From the NCBI GenBank assembly GCA_964501415.1, contig CAZCSL010000017.1:1-34471 (forward strand): a stretch of DNA of 34,471 bases. Direction: 5' to 3'. Under the pieces are notes generated by a model. The model was not told where the DNA came from. It ran no database searches and saw only the letters and a program-made list of their open reading frames with translations. The stretch is from B1SED10-225 sp964501415 (GTDB taxonomy: Bacteria; Bacillota_I; Bacilli_A; Izemoplasmatales; Izemoplasmataceae). The translations under genes were made by a program, and so were the position numbers. Shown piece after piece: positions 8,006-16,282 of the stretch (positions are counted from its first letter, which is position 1; each line of letters opens with the position of its first letter).

Positions 8006-10141
8006 TTATTCTAAGGTATCCATGCTATGGATGCGATCAGCCATAGCTTCATAGCTCGGATGTTCCTTATACGCTTCCACCAAATCATCAGGTACATAAA
8101 TCTTTAAATCCTCGCTCGTGGCGTTAAAGGCGTGCGAATATTCAGTGTCATGCCATCCTGGTTGATAGTTTTCTCTTAAGATAGGCACGACTTCTTCAGC
8201 TTCGATAATGACGGTTTTTAGGTCGTGATTGGCCATAAAGGCATCGGTGTAAATCACTTCGATGTTTTTAGGAATGGTGATTTCTTGTAAATCATTGCGG
8301 GCGAACACCGATCGAGAGATTTCAGTAATATTCGATGGTATAGCGATGCTTTCTAAGCCACTATTGTAAAAAGCACCGCGATCAAGTGAGGTCAAATCCT
8401 CAGGCAATTCAACGTTTGTAAGCCCTTCTGTTTGGGCAAAAGCGTAGGGGCCAATCGAGGTTAAGGTATCGGGTAAGATCAGCTGTTTGAGATTTCTCAC
8501 ACCCCAAAAGGCGCTATCTTCAATCGTTGTTAGTCCTTTTGGTAAAACCAGTTCTTCAAACCCTTCTGCGAATTGGAAAGCCGACGCTTCAATCGTTTCT
8601 AAGTTATCGGGGAAGGTAATGGTCTTTAAGCGTTTAGCTTCAAAAAAGGCGGCGGCAGGAATCGTTTTTAAATCACTTGGCATAATGATTTCTTCAATAC
8701 GCTCATCGGCCATACGGACGCGCCCATGCATTTGGGTGCCAAATAAAACATAAGGAGGCTTTTCAAAGCCTTGCACGATGTATTCTCTTAAGATGACGTG
8801 GTATAAAAAATATTCATCATCGCCAATAATTGTTTTTTCGCCTTTTCCTGTGATGCTATGGACGGGACATGGATAATCAAAGAACCATTTTTCCTCATCT
8901 TCGGGATAATCGGGATGGGGTTTCTTATCGCCACAAACCGCTTCATATTCTTCGATAAGCTCATCATATTCTTGGTTACCTATGCGGGTATCAAATAATT
9001 CTAGTTTGGCTTTGTAGTTATCATATTCAAAGGTTGCCAGCAGACCGATAATATCTACTTTTTCAACCTCAGCATTGCCCGTTGTAATCGGCCAATCATC
9101 GATGGCTCGGGCATCATGAAAAGCGATTTCTTGGCCCAATGAATCAAGCAGGCGAATGTGTTCAATTTCTAGTTGGTCTTCTTCATTACCTATCACTTCA
9201 AACAATAATCGGTGCTGGCCGGTTTGGTCGATATCAAAGGTGTGAGTCCCGCTTGTTTGTAAGGTGCCAATGGTTCCACCCTCATCAGACCATCTTAAAA
9301 TCACATTAAGGCCCTCAGAAATATCTGTGACTTCAATTTCAACTTGGGCAATATCATCTTGGTCAAAATCCAAAAACTCCTGGGATTCAAACAACGCATA
9401 GCCAAGATGCGTTAACGTAATTTCTAGTTTGCCACCAAGACATTTTTGCTCAGGGTGATAACAAGAACCCTCAGTTTGTTCAAAGCTTGATAAATCGATA
9501 TATTCTACTTTAAAATCATAACCAGATAAGGGTAGGTACAGATTGCTTTCTTCATGATAATTATCGCGACCTGCCCAATAATTTTCATACCTTGTCAAAC
9601 CATCATATAACCCAAAGGTCTCCAACAAGGGCATACGGGCCCCGAGCGAGGTGTATTCTTCGCTGAATTGATCATCAGAGACATCGATGATATAAGCCTC
9701 ATCGATTAAAGCAAAATTCAACAAAAGCTTAAACGACTCATACGTTTCATCATACCATTCCAAGGTATCTATGTTGATGCGCAAGCGCACATCATCGTTA
9801 TCAAAATACCCCTCATCCAGAAGTTTTAAGGCCTTACCATGAATTAAAGGATACGTTGAATCGTTGGTTTTTAGATAGACCATATCGTCTTCATAAACGA
9901 TATCCCCATCAGGATACTTTAACAAACTTAAATCCATAATGGCTTGCCAGGGATCATCTTCAGCTAGGCGCATGTTCAAGTGTCCATCTTCTGCTTTTAC
10001 TTCGCTGTAAGGTTCTTCTTCAATGGGATCATCATCGTTTGGATCACCATTGGAGTCATCTGGGGTTTCGCCGTTTCCACAAGCACTTAAAAAAAGGATG
10101 CTTAATCCCCATAACACATAAAGCCAACTGCTTTTTTTCAT
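8006..10141 (-). CDS. Surface lipoprotein with BspA-type leucine-rich repeats
   Basis: A 711-residue lipoprotein. The signal peptide ends in a lipobox LSAC, with Cys21 as the lipidation site, followed by a short acidic D/E/P/N-rich linker. The large middle part (about 60-470) is acidic and beta-rich. One stretch around residues 255-330 reads like a jelly-roll or carbohydrate-binding fold, but I cannot name a family. Residues about 480-650 form LRR_5 (BspA/TpLRR) repeats of the pattern LKTITFPDNLETIEASAF. A non-repeat cap closes the protein. BspA repeats often mediate adhesion to host or matrix proteins or to other cells, so an adhesin or scaffold role is plausible. The ATG at 10141 follows GAGGAGGGT. 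It is monocistronic, with its own promoter and terminator. Confidence 0.88.
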   Translation of the reverse strand: MKKSSWLYVLWGLSILFLSACGNGETPDDSNGDPNDDDPIEEEPYSEVKAEDGHLNMRLAEDDPWQAIMDLSLLKYPDGDIVYEDDMVYLKTNDSTYPLIHGKALKLLDEGYFDNDDVRLRINIDTLEWYDETYESFKLLLNFALIDEAYIIDVSDDQFSEEYTSLGARMPLLETFGLYDGLTRYENYWAGRDNYHEESNLYLPLSGYDFKVEYIDLSSFEQTEGSCYHPEQKCLGGKLEITLTHLGYALFESQEFLDFDQDDIAQVEIEVTDISEGLNVILRWSDEGGTIGTLQTSGTHTFDIDQTGQHRLLFEVIGNEEDQLEIEHIRLLDSLGQEIAFHDARAIDDWPITTGNAEVEKVDIIGLLATFEYDNYKAKLELFDTRIGNQEYDELIEEYEAVCGDKKPHPDYPEDEEKWFFDYPCPVHSITGKGEKTIIGDDEYFLYHVILREYIVQGFEKPPYVLFGTQMHGRVRMADERIEEIIMPSDLKTIPAAAFFEAKRLKTITFPDNLETIEASAFQFAEGFEELVLPKGLTTIEDSAFWGVRNLKQLILPDTLTSIGPYAFAQTEGLTNVELPEDLTSLDRGAFYNSGLESIAIPSNITEISRSVFARNDLQEITIPKNIEVIYTDAFMANHDLKTVIIEAEEVVPILRENYQPGWHDTEYSHAFNATSEDLKIYVPDDLVEAYKEHPSYEAMADRIHSMDTLE

Positions 10142-10479
10142 CTAAACCCTCCTCATATAGTCTATTTACAATTGTATCTTATAGAAAAAACACTTATTTG
10201 TAAAGGCGCTCAAAAGAACTACGAAATTCATCCCTTGAATTACCATAACAAAAGTCAAGATTTATTATTCAACTGTGATTGCTAAGCAATTCACCATCAC
10301 AGTAGGGACAAGAGTTTTTTGCTTTTTGTAAATAAAGTGTCATAAAAAAACATGTGTTAATGGAAGCTAAATTTTCTAAATAATGAGCAAGTTTGAAATA
10401 ATTTTTGGGTATCATATCGCAGATTTTGAAATTTTATGTTAGACTTTAAGTGGGGATGTAGGCTTTAAGTTTAAGAATT
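10142..10479. other. Divergent intergenic region between lipoprotein and TetR genes
   Basis: About 340 AT-rich bases without a convincing gene. It holds the lipoprotein promoter (10178-10204, minus), a TACAATTGTA palindrome at 10167-10176, and a dyad ACTGTGAT (10272-10279) / ATCACAGT (10295-10302) with a nested ATTGC/GCAAT stem. A 24-codon minus-strand reading at 10269-10343 contains CPYC but lacks a ribosome site. I found no clean promoter for the TetR gene. Confidence 0.5.
10178..10204 (-). promoter_or_regulatory. Candidate promoter of the LRR lipoprotein gene
   Basis: Minus-strand TTTACA (10204-10199) and TATAAG (10183-10178) with a 15-base spacer, slightly short of ideal. A TACAATTGTA palindrome just downstream could be an operator. 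Confidence 0.4.
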
Positions 10480-10494
10480 ATGGGGGTGAATCAA

Positions 10495-11058
10495 TTGAAA
10501 CCAACGGAAAGAAAAATACTGCAAGCCGCAACCAAACTATTTTCAGAAGATGGGTATAACGGCGTCTCAACAAAACGTATTGCTAAAGAAGCGGGTGTGA
10601 ACGAGATTACCATCTTCCGCTTATTTAAAACCAAAAGCGACTTATTACAAGCGGTGATTAGAGACTTCGCCTTTGAAGGTAATATCGTTAAGAAAATTGC
10701 GGATGACTTAACCGGTGATATTAAAAAAGATTTACATATTTTCGCTGAGGTTTATTACATGTTTTTAGTCAACAACATCAAAATGTACAAAATTCAGCTT
10801 AGAGAAATCGCTGAAGAAGGCATGACCTTTACCAACTCGATTGACTATGTTCACTTTATGAGTGAGTATTTAGAAGAAAAAGTTAAAGCTGGTGAGTTTA
10901 AAGGCAATCCTAGACCAACCGCCGCAGAACTGATCGCTTTGATTTTTGGATTGTTTACATTCAACGTCTATAACCCCAAGTTGTATACAGATGAAGTGAA
11001 ACACAATACGATTTTGACGGATTATATCAACCGTGTCATAGAAAAATTTTGTACCTAA
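10495..11058 (+). CDS. TetR/AcrR family transcriptional regulator
   Basis: The N-terminal TetR DNA-binding domain is clear: ERKILQAATKLFSEDGYNG, then STKRIAKEAGVNEITIFRLF and KTKSDLL, followed by a helical ligand-binding domain of about 135 residues that I cannot assign to a ligand. I choose the TTG at 10495 as start because GGGGGTGA lies five bases upstream; the ATG at 10480 has no ribosome site and would include the Shine-Dalgarno in the coding region. That gives 187 residues, normal for TetR. It lies directly upstream of and parallel to the ato operon, separated by its own terminator. A 24-bp dyad overlaps the ato promoter, so it most likely represses that operon, perhaps relieved by an acyl-CoA or acetoacetate. 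This assignment is inference from position. Confidence 0.9.
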   Translation: MKPTERKILQAATKLFSEDGYNGVSTKRIAKEAGVNEITIFRLFKTKSDLLQAVIRDFAFEGNIVKKIADDLTGDIKKDLHIFAEVYYMFLVNNIKMYKIQLREIAEEGMTFTNSIDYVHFMSEYLEEKVKAGEFKGNPRPTAAELIALIFGLFTFNVYNPKLYTDEVKHNTILTDYINRVIEKFCT

Positions 11059-11073
11059 ATATAGCTTCATTAA

Positions 11074-11106
11074 GCGATGGTCGTGATTGGCCATCGTTTT
11101 TTTTTG
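11074..11106 (+). terminator. Terminator of the TetR gene
   Basis: CGATGGTC and GGCCATCG arms around a GTGATT loop, followed by nine Ts. It separates the regulator from the ato operon, which has its own promoter ten bases further on. Confidence 0.88.
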
Positions 11107-11115
11107 GATTTTTTC

Positions 11116-11144
11116 TTGATATTAAAAAATGTAAGCGCTATAAT
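11116..11144 (+). promoter_or_regulatory. Promoter of the atoDAEB operon
   Basis: TTGATA (11116-11121), a 17-base spacer and a perfect TATAAT (11139-11144). The start codon of atoD is 45 bases downstream. Both a cre-like site and a 24-bp dyad overlap the -10. Confidence 0.85.
11130..11143 (+). promoter_or_regulatory. cre-like site (catabolite repression)
   Basis: TGTAAGCGCTATAA matches the degenerate Bacillus cre consensus TGWNANCGNTNWCA at 13 of 14 positions and covers the -10 region, where CcpA would block initiation. No ccpA gene is in the window. Confidence 0.5.
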
Positions 11145-11166
11145 GTATGTGTGTACTTGCATACAT
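11143..11166 (+). promoter_or_regulatory. 24-bp operator-like dyad at the ato promoter
   Basis: ATGTATG and CATACAT arms flank a ten-base centre whose middle is GTAC. The dyad starts inside the -10 box and spans the expected transcription start. Size and position are typical for a TetR-family operator, so the adjacent TetR protein is the natural candidate to bind it. Confidence 0.7.
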
Positions 11167-11189
11167 TTTTTAAAAGAAAGGAGAACGCT

Positions 11190-11849
11190 ATGCAAAACAA
11201 GATTATCTCAGCAGAATCTTTTGTCTCAAAGTTGCATGATGGAGCAAGCATCATGGTGGGCGGGTTTATGAATGTCGGAACGCCAACAGGATTGATTGAC
11301 GCGATTTTAAAAACCGACTTAAAAGATTTTACCATCATATGTAATGATGCCGGTTTCCCCGATGCGGGTGTAGGCAAATTGATCGCTGCAGGTAAAGTCA
11401 AGAAGCTCATCGCAACGCATATCGGCCTGAATCCTAAGGCTGGTGAGCTGATGGGCAAAGAGGAACTCGAAGTTGATTTGGTTCCACAAGGTACCCTCGC
11501 TGAGCAAATTAGAGCGGGCGGTGTCGGCTTAGGTGGTATTTTGACGCCTACCGGTATTGGTACCCTTGTCCAAAAGGACAAAAAAGTGATTGAAGTACAA
11601 GGACGCAATTACTTACTCGAAGAGCCTATTCAGGCAGATTTTGCTTTACTCTTAGGCCATATGGTCGATGAGAAAGGCAACACGATTTACACCAAGACCA
11701 CAAGAAACTTTAACCCACTGATGGCCATGGCGGCTAAGACGGTGGTTGTTGAAGCACGCAGTGTGGTCAGTATTGGGGATTTAGACCCCGAGAACATCGT
11801 TACACCACATACGTTTGTGGACTATATTGTAAGGGGGCATACCGTATGA
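11190..11849 (+). CDS. atoD: Acetoacetate/short-chain acyl CoA-transferase, alpha subunit
   Basis: Alpha subunit of a family I CoA transferase (AtoD/CtfA/ScoA), which moves CoA from acetyl-CoA or another donor to acetoacetate or a short-chain acid in the cytoplasm. The signature VGGFMNVGTP lies at about residues 23-32, and QGTLAEQIRAGGVGLGG and the GRNYLLEEPIQADFAL segment are typical. The ATG at 11190 follows AAAGGAG; earlier in-frame starts lie upstream of or inside the promoter. At 219 residues it is full length. Its TGA overlaps the ATG of the beta subunit gene (ATGA), giving translational coupling for a 1:1 complex. First gene of an operon in the same order as E. coli atoDAEB. Confidence 0.95.
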   Translation: MQNKIISAESFVSKLHDGASIMVGGFMNVGTPTGLIDAILKTDLKDFTIICNDAGFPDAGVGKLIAAGKVKKLIATHIGLNPKAGELMGKEELEVDLVPQGTLAEQIRAGGVGLGGILTPTGIGTLVQKDKKVIEVQGRNYLLEEPIQADFALLLGHMVDEKGNTIYTKTTRNFNPLMAMAAKTVVVEARSVVSIGDLDPENIVTPHTFVDYIVRGHTV

Positions 11850-12496
11850 ATCCAAAAGAACTCATAGCAAGACGCGTTGCAAAAGAGTTAAACGATGGTG
11901 ATGTGGTTAATTTGGGTATTGGTTTGCCTACGATGGTTTCCAATTATATTCCCGAAGGCATCGATATCACCTTGCAATCAGAAAATGGTATGTTAGGCCT
12001 TGGTCCCAAAGCCGAAGAAGGCAAAGAAGATTGGGATTTAACCAATGCCGGTGCACAGCCGGTCACGATTCATACCGGTGGGTGTTTCTTCGATAGCGCG
12101 ACTTCATTTGGCATCATCCGTGGGGGACACGTGGATGCGACGGTACTTGGGTCGCTACAAGTCGATGAAGAAGGCTCAATCGCCAATTGGATTATCCCTG
12201 GCAAAATGGTGCCCGGTATGGGTGGAGCCATGGATTTGTTGGTCGGCGCTAAAAAAGTCATCATTGCGATGACGCATACCGCTAAAGGCAAAATCAAAAT
12301 TCTTAAAAAATGTGCCTTACCTTACACCGCCGTTAAAGAAGTCGATATGATCGTAACGGAACTTGGCGTCATGAAGATTACCGAAGAAGGCATTGTACTT
12401 ACTGAATTAGCGCCTGGGGTAAGTGTTGAAGACATTCAAGAAGTAACTGAACCAAAACTGATTATCAGTGAAAATCTAAAAGAAATGAAAATATAG
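11846..12496 (+). CDS. atoA: Acetoacetate/short-chain acyl CoA-transferase, beta subunit
   Basis: Beta subunit of the CoA transferase (AtoA/CtfB/ScoB). It carries the catalytic glutamate in SENGMLGLG (Glu46), which forms the glutamyl-CoA thioester intermediate. GIGLPTMVSNYIP, GGHVDATVLG and MGGAMDLLVGAKKVI are further conserved blocks. At 216 residues it is complete. Its start overlaps the alpha-subunit stop by four bases, and the atoE start is eight bases after its stop, so the operon is tightly packed. Whether the preferred acceptor is acetoacetate, butyrate or another short acid cannot be settled here; the partner thiolase favours acetoacetate. Confidence 0.95.
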   Translation: MNPKELIARRVAKELNDGDVVNLGIGLPTMVSNYIPEGIDITLQSENGMLGLGPKAEEGKEDWDLTNAGAQPVTIHTGGCFFDSATSFGIIRGGHVDATVLGSLQVDEEGSIANWIIPGKMVPGMGGAMDLLVGAKKVIIAMTHTAKGKIKILKKCALPYTAVKEVDMIVTELGVMKITEEGIVLTELAPGVSVEDIQEVTEPKLIISENLKEMKI

Positions 12497-12504
12497 GAGG
12501 AATT

Positions 12505-13869
12505 ATGAAAAAAGCATTTGATAAGTTAACACAAGGTTCTGTTAAATTAGTTGAAAGATTTTTACCTAATCCCTTTATTTTTGCGATTCTCTTAACCTTT
12601 ATCGTTGTTATTGCATCGATGTCGTTTACAAGAACGACGCCGTTTGATGTCGTAGATGCATGGTATGGTGGCTTTTGGAACTTACTAGCCTTCTCGATGC
12701 AAATGACATTGGTCTTGGTTACCGGGACTATCTTAGCAACGGCACCTGCGTTTAAACGCTTGTTGCAAAGGCTAGCCGCAATACCTAACAACAAGATTCA
12801 AGCGATTCTTTTGGTTTCCATCGTCGCATTGTTGGCCTCGTTTATTAACTGGGGCTTTGGCTTAGTTATTGGTGCTATCTTTGCAAGAGAAGTTGCCAAA
12901 CAAGTTGATGATGTCGATTATCCACTCTTAATTGCAACAGCGTATAGTGGTTTCTTAATTTGGCATGCTGGTATCTCTGGTTCGATTCCCCTCTTGATTG
13001 CTGGAGGCGGACAAGCGATTGCCGACCAAACAGGTGGGGTTATCACCGAAGCAATACCTACCAGTGCAACGATCTTCTCTGCGGTTAACTTAGCGCTCAT
13101 CATCTTTATCATGTTAACCTTGCCTTTCTTATTGGCTTTAATGCATCCTAAAAAAGACCAAACGAAAACCGTTGACCCTAAAGTTTTAGAAGATGCACCA
13201 GAAGAAACCAAGATTCCTAGATCCGAAATGACGCCTGCAGAAAAACTTGAAAACTCATATATCATTAATTACGTACTTGCAGGTATGGGTTTCTTATTCA
13301 TCATTAGATATTTCGTCAATAACGGATTTGACTTGAATCTTAATATCGTAAACTTTATCTTCTTGTTTACCGCTATCTTACTGCACGGTACGCCTATTAA
13401 TACCGTTAAAGCCGTTAACAATGCGGCAAAGAGCGTTGGCGGCATCGTACTTCAGTTCCCCTTTTATGCGGGAATCATGGGTATTATGACTTACGTTGGC
13501 CCTGCTGGGGTTTCACTTGCAGGCGGTATCTCAGACTTCTTTGTCAATATCTCAACCGAAACCACATTCCCACTTTTCACATTCTTAAGTGCCGGTATCG
13601 TTAACTTCTTTGTGCCTAGTGGTGGCGGACAATGGGCAGTACAAGCGCCCGTTATGATGCCTGCTGGTCAAGCCCTTGGTGTGGATGCGGCGAGAACCGC
13701 GCTTGCGATTTCTTGGGGCGATGCTTGGACGAACATGATCCAACCGTTCTGGGCGTTACCAGCCTTAGGTATTGCAAAACTTGGTGCGAAAAACATCATG
13801 GGTTATTGTTTAATCGTATTGCTTTATTCTGGTATTATACTTGGATTAGGCATGCTCATATTGTTTTAA
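12505..13869 (+). CDS. atoE: Short-chain fatty acid transporter AtoE
   Basis: A 454-residue polytopic membrane protein of the AtoE family, thought to import short-chain fatty acids or acetoacetate. Around a dozen hydrophobic segments are visible. Blocks such as NPFIFAILLTFIV, WYGGFWNLLAFSMQMTLVLV, NWGFGLVIGAIFARE and FVPSGGGQWAVQ with the following APVMMPA stretch match AtoE. The ATG at 12505 follows TAGGAGGAA. It lies between the CoA-transferase and thiolase genes, as in E. coli, which supports uptake of the acid that the transferase then activates. A polar loop around residues 210-245 is rich in K, D and E. The energy-coupling mechanism is not known for this family from sequence. Confidence 0.93.
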   Translation: MKKAFDKLTQGSVKLVERFLPNPFIFAILLTFIVVIASMSFTRTTPFDVVDAWYGGFWNLLAFSMQMTLVLVTGTILATAPAFKRLLQRLAAIPNNKIQAILLVSIVALLASFINWGFGLVIGAIFAREVAKQVDDVDYPLLIATAYSGFLIWHAGISGSIPLLIAGGGQAIADQTGGVITEAIPTSATIFSAVNLALIIFIMLTLPFLLALMHPKKDQTKTVDPKVLEDAPEETKIPRSEMTPAEKLENSYIINYVLAGMGFLFIIRYFVNNGFDLNLNIVNFIFLFTAILLHGTPINTVKAVNNAAKSVGGIVLQFPFYAGIMGIMTYVGPAGVSLAGGISDFFVNISTETTFPLFTFLSAGIVNFFVPSGGGQWAVQAPVMMPAGQALGVDAARTALAISWGDAWTNMIQPFWALPALGIAKLGAKNIMGYCLIVLLYSGIILGLGMLILF

Positions 13870-13887
13870 TCATTAAAGGAGGCAACC

Positions 13888-15099
13888 ATGAAAAAAGTTT
13901 ATGTTGTATCAGCTAAAAGAACCCCCATCGGCGCTTTTTTAGGCACCTTAGGCAAAATGCATCCAGCCGATTATGCCGCTGATGTTGTTAAAAATATTTT
14001 AGAAGAAACCGATGTCCCTAAAGATAAAATCAATGAACTCATATTAGGTAATATCTTGCCCGCTGGTTTAGGCCAAGGCGTGGCTAGACAAGTCAGCATC
14101 AAAGCAGGTTTACCAAAGAAAATGCCGGCTTACGGCGTCAACATGGTCTGTGGTTCTGGGATGAAAGCCGTTATGAATGGCTTTGCGAACATCCAAGCTG
14201 GCTTGCATGACTTAGTGATTGCCGGTGGTGCAGAATCGATGTCAAAAGCGCCTTATCTATTGCCTGATAAGACCCGTCCAGGGATTAAAATGGGTGGGTT
14301 TAACGTCAAAGACCACATGATTGATGATGCCTTGATGGATGCGTTCAAACCAATCCATATGGGTATTACCGCAGAAAACATCGTTGCGAAACACGGCCTT
14401 TCAAGAACCGATCAAGACAACTTGGCTTTTACCTCACAACAACGTGCGATCAAAGCGATCGATGAGGGACGCTTTAAAGATGAAATCGTCCCGATTGAAG
14501 TGCCGAGCAGAAAAGAGACCATTTTGTTTGCACAAGATGAATATCCCAACCGCAAAAGTAGCTTAGAAGGTCTTTCAAAACTGCGTCCTGCCTTTAAAAA
14601 GGATGGCACCGTAACTGCAGGTAACGCCTCAGGCATCAACGATGGGGCAAGCTTCATGATGCTGGCTAGTGAAGAAGCCGTCAAACAGTATAACTTAAAA
14701 CCGCTTGCAGAAGTCGTTGGCATTGGCCAAGGCGGCGTTGACCCTGATTATATGGGTCTAGGGCCTGTTCCGGCTATCGAACAAGCACTTAAGCATCAGA
14801 ATCTCTCCTTTGAAGCTATCGAATTGTTCGAACTTAATGAAGCCTTTGCGGCACAAGCCTTAGGCGTCTTAACCGAAATCAAAGAAGCGTATGGTACCTC
14901 GGTTGATGCGATGTTAGAAAAAACCAACGTCAACGGTGGTGCGATTGCCTTAGGCCACCCCGTAGGTGCGAGTGGTAACCGCATTATGGTTACGCTCCTG
15001 CATGAAATGTTGAAACGAAAATCCACATACGGCCTTGCTTCCCTTTGTATCGGGGGCGGCATGGGGACTGCTGTGATTTTGAAAAACAGCACCCTATAA
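13888..15099 (+). CDS. atoB: Acetyl-CoA acetyltransferase (thiolase)
   Basis: Thiolase II that interconverts acetoacetyl-CoA plus CoA and two acetyl-CoA. The active-site residues are all present: the nucleophile Cys88 in VCGSGMKAV, His357 in GGAIALGHPVGASG, and Cys387 in SLCIGGGMG. The N-terminus VYVVSAKRTPIGAFLG and the length of 403 residues fit the family. The start follows AAAGGAGG 18 bases after the atoE stop. As the last gene of the operon it is followed by a strong terminator. In the degradative direction the operon would yield acetyl-CoA for ATP production through acetate; in the other direction the same enzymes could make acetoacetate. Direction is not shown by sequence. Confidence 0.95.
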   Translation: MKKVYVVSAKRTPIGAFLGTLGKMHPADYAADVVKNILEETDVPKDKINELILGNILPAGLGQGVARQVSIKAGLPKKMPAYGVNMVCGSGMKAVMNGFANIQAGLHDLVIAGGAESMSKAPYLLPDKTRPGIKMGGFNVKDHMIDDALMDAFKPIHMGITAENIVAKHGLSRTDQDNLAFTSQQRAIKAIDEGRFKDEIVPIEVPSRKETILFAQDEYPNRKSSLEGLSKLRPAFKKDGTVTAGNASGINDGASFMMLASEEAVKQYNLKPLAEVVGIGQGGVDPDYMGLGPVPAIEQALKHQNLSFEAIELFELNEAFAAQALGVLTEIKEAYGTSVDAMLEKTNVNGGAIALGHPVGASGNRIMVTLLHEMLKRKSTYGLASLCIGGGMGTAVILKNSTL

Positions 15100-15104
15100 A
15101 AATT

Positions 15105-15147
15105 AAAGAAGCTAAAATCAACCCCGGATTTTAGCTTCTTTTTTTAG
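15105..15147 (+). terminator. Terminator of the ato operon
   Basis: A 15-bp stem, AAAGAAGCTAAAATC with its complement, loop of seven bases and a T run. On the opposite strand it can also stop the convergent gene at 15162. Confidence 0.92.
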
Positions 15148-15161
15148 GTTATAAGTTATGA

Positions 15162-15557
15162 TTACGTTTGCATTTTTAATTTGCGAACTTTGATGACATC
15201 AAAGACGATTAAACTAAGAATAATCGGAATCGCAACAAAGGTGAAATTGAAAAAGGCATCGCGGTAAGCATCGGGATGTAGCGGCGATAAAAACCCAATC
15301 AAAAACAACGTTAAAAAGACCATGCCTTGCGCCACGACATAAGGCAAAATATAACGCAATATTTTATGCTTGAGCGGAAAGAACAGATACATAATCGTCG
15401 CGAGTGAGCCAATCATCACAAAAGAAAACCGCATTAAAATATGCGCGTGGGTATCGTGTGTATTGCCCATAATCAAACTGAGTGTGCTGCTTATCAATGT
15501 TAACAAGGTAAATAAAACCGCGCTCATTAGCGCCCAATACGACAAAGCTTTTTTCAT
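15162..15557 (-). CDS. Four-helix integral membrane protein, unknown
   Basis: The 131-residue product is almost entirely hydrophobic, with four predicted membrane segments (about 5-28, 43-62, 69-92 and 103-124). A conserved-looking polar loop NTHDTHAHILMRF joins helices one and two. It ends in a short basic tail (KVRKLKMQT). I do not recognise the family with confidence. The ATG at 15557 follows an AGGAG/AGAGG stretch. It is monocistronic and divergent from the ECF sigma gene. A TATAAT at 15626-15621 on its strand lies close to an AGCGCT motif that resembles a cre site. Confidence 0.75.
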   Translation of the reverse strand: MKKALSYWALMSAVLFTLLTLISSTLSLIMGNTHDTHAHILMRFSFVMIGSLATIMYLFFPLKHKILRYILPYVVAQGMVFLTLFLIGFLSPLHPDAYRDAFFNFTFVAIPIILSLIVFDVIKVRKLKMQT

Positions 15558-15692
15558 TTAAAGGCCTCTTCTCCTATACCAAGTCTAAATTTTAAACGGT
15601 GTTTTTAATCATCCAAAAATATTATACTTTAAAGCGCTATAAGAAGTATATATTTTTTTTCACTTTGATAAAAATATTGTCATCAATGGCTA

Positions 15693-15701
15693 TGGTATAA
15701 T
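15693..15701 (+). promoter_or_regulatory. Extended -10 promoter of the ECF sigma operon
   Basis: TGGTATAAT is an extended -10 (TGnTATAAT), about 65 bases before the sigma-factor start. TTGTCA lies 13 bases upstream, too close for a standard -35, so the extended -10 is the main evidence. Confidence 0.5.
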
Positions 15702-15767
15702 AAAAACCGAAAATATTGGGGAAAATTAAAGCCTTAATTGTATATATAAGTGAAGGAGGAAGTAAAG

Positions 15768-16280
15768 ATGACAAAAGATGAGCCTTTTGACTTTGAATGG
15801 GTTATGGAAACATACTATCACGAAATCTTTCACTACATGCGCAAACAAGTCTTTGAGATTGAAACGGCCAAGGATTTAACTCAAGATGTCTTTATGAAAG
15901 TTTTTACCAAAAAACATACGTATAATCCTAAAAAAGCATCTATGCGGACATGGCTTTATCGGATTGCCCATCATACGGCGATGAATTTCTTTAAGCGCGC
16001 TGAAAATAAAAGAAATATCACCGTTGATCCAGATAAACTCGTGAATCAAGCATCTGATGAAGATATCTTGGAAACCATCATTCAACATGAAGACGTCTCT
16101 TTAATCCTCAAGCTCATGAAAGAGACGTTAAACAAAAAGCACTGCCGGATCATGAACCTTTACTTCTTCTCTGAATTAAGCGTTGATGGCATCGCAAAAG
16201 CCCTAGATATACCGAAAAAAACCGTCTATAACACCATCAACCGCAGTATTGAAAAAATTAAAACTAGACTGGGGGTCTAA
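15768..16280 (+). CDS. ECF-type sigma-70 family RNA polymerase sigma factor
   Basis: A 170-residue sigma factor with region 2 (HEIFHYMRKQVF, then AKDLTQDVFMKVF, then MRTWLYRIAHHTAMNFFKR) and region 4 (FFSELSVDGIAKALDIPKKT followed by VYNTINRSIEKIKTRL). There is no region 1 or 3, which defines the extracytoplasmic-function class. I start at the ATG at 15768 because GAAGGAGG lies just before it; the GTG at 15750 would overlap the ribosome site. The next gene starts two bases after the stop and encodes a single-pass membrane protein, the usual arrangement for an ECF factor and its anti-sigma. The target promoter motif cannot be derived from one operon, and the promoter seen here is sigma-A-like rather than obviously autoregulated. 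Confidence 0.92.
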   Translation: MTKDEPFDFEWVMETYYHEIFHYMRKQVFEIETAKDLTQDVFMKVFTKKHTYNPKKASMRTWLYRIAHHTAMNFFKRAENKRNITVDPDKLVNQASDEDILETIIQHEDVSLILKLMKETLNKKHCRIMNLYFFSELSVDGIAKALDIPKKTVYNTINRSIEKIKTRLGV

Positions 16281-16282
16281 CT

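Noticed and set aside
10269..10343. A 24-codon minus-strand reading containing CPYC, reminiscent of a zinc ribbon
   Set aside because: No ribosome site, only one CxxC pair, and the sequence overlaps a dyad in a promoter region; at most a relic.
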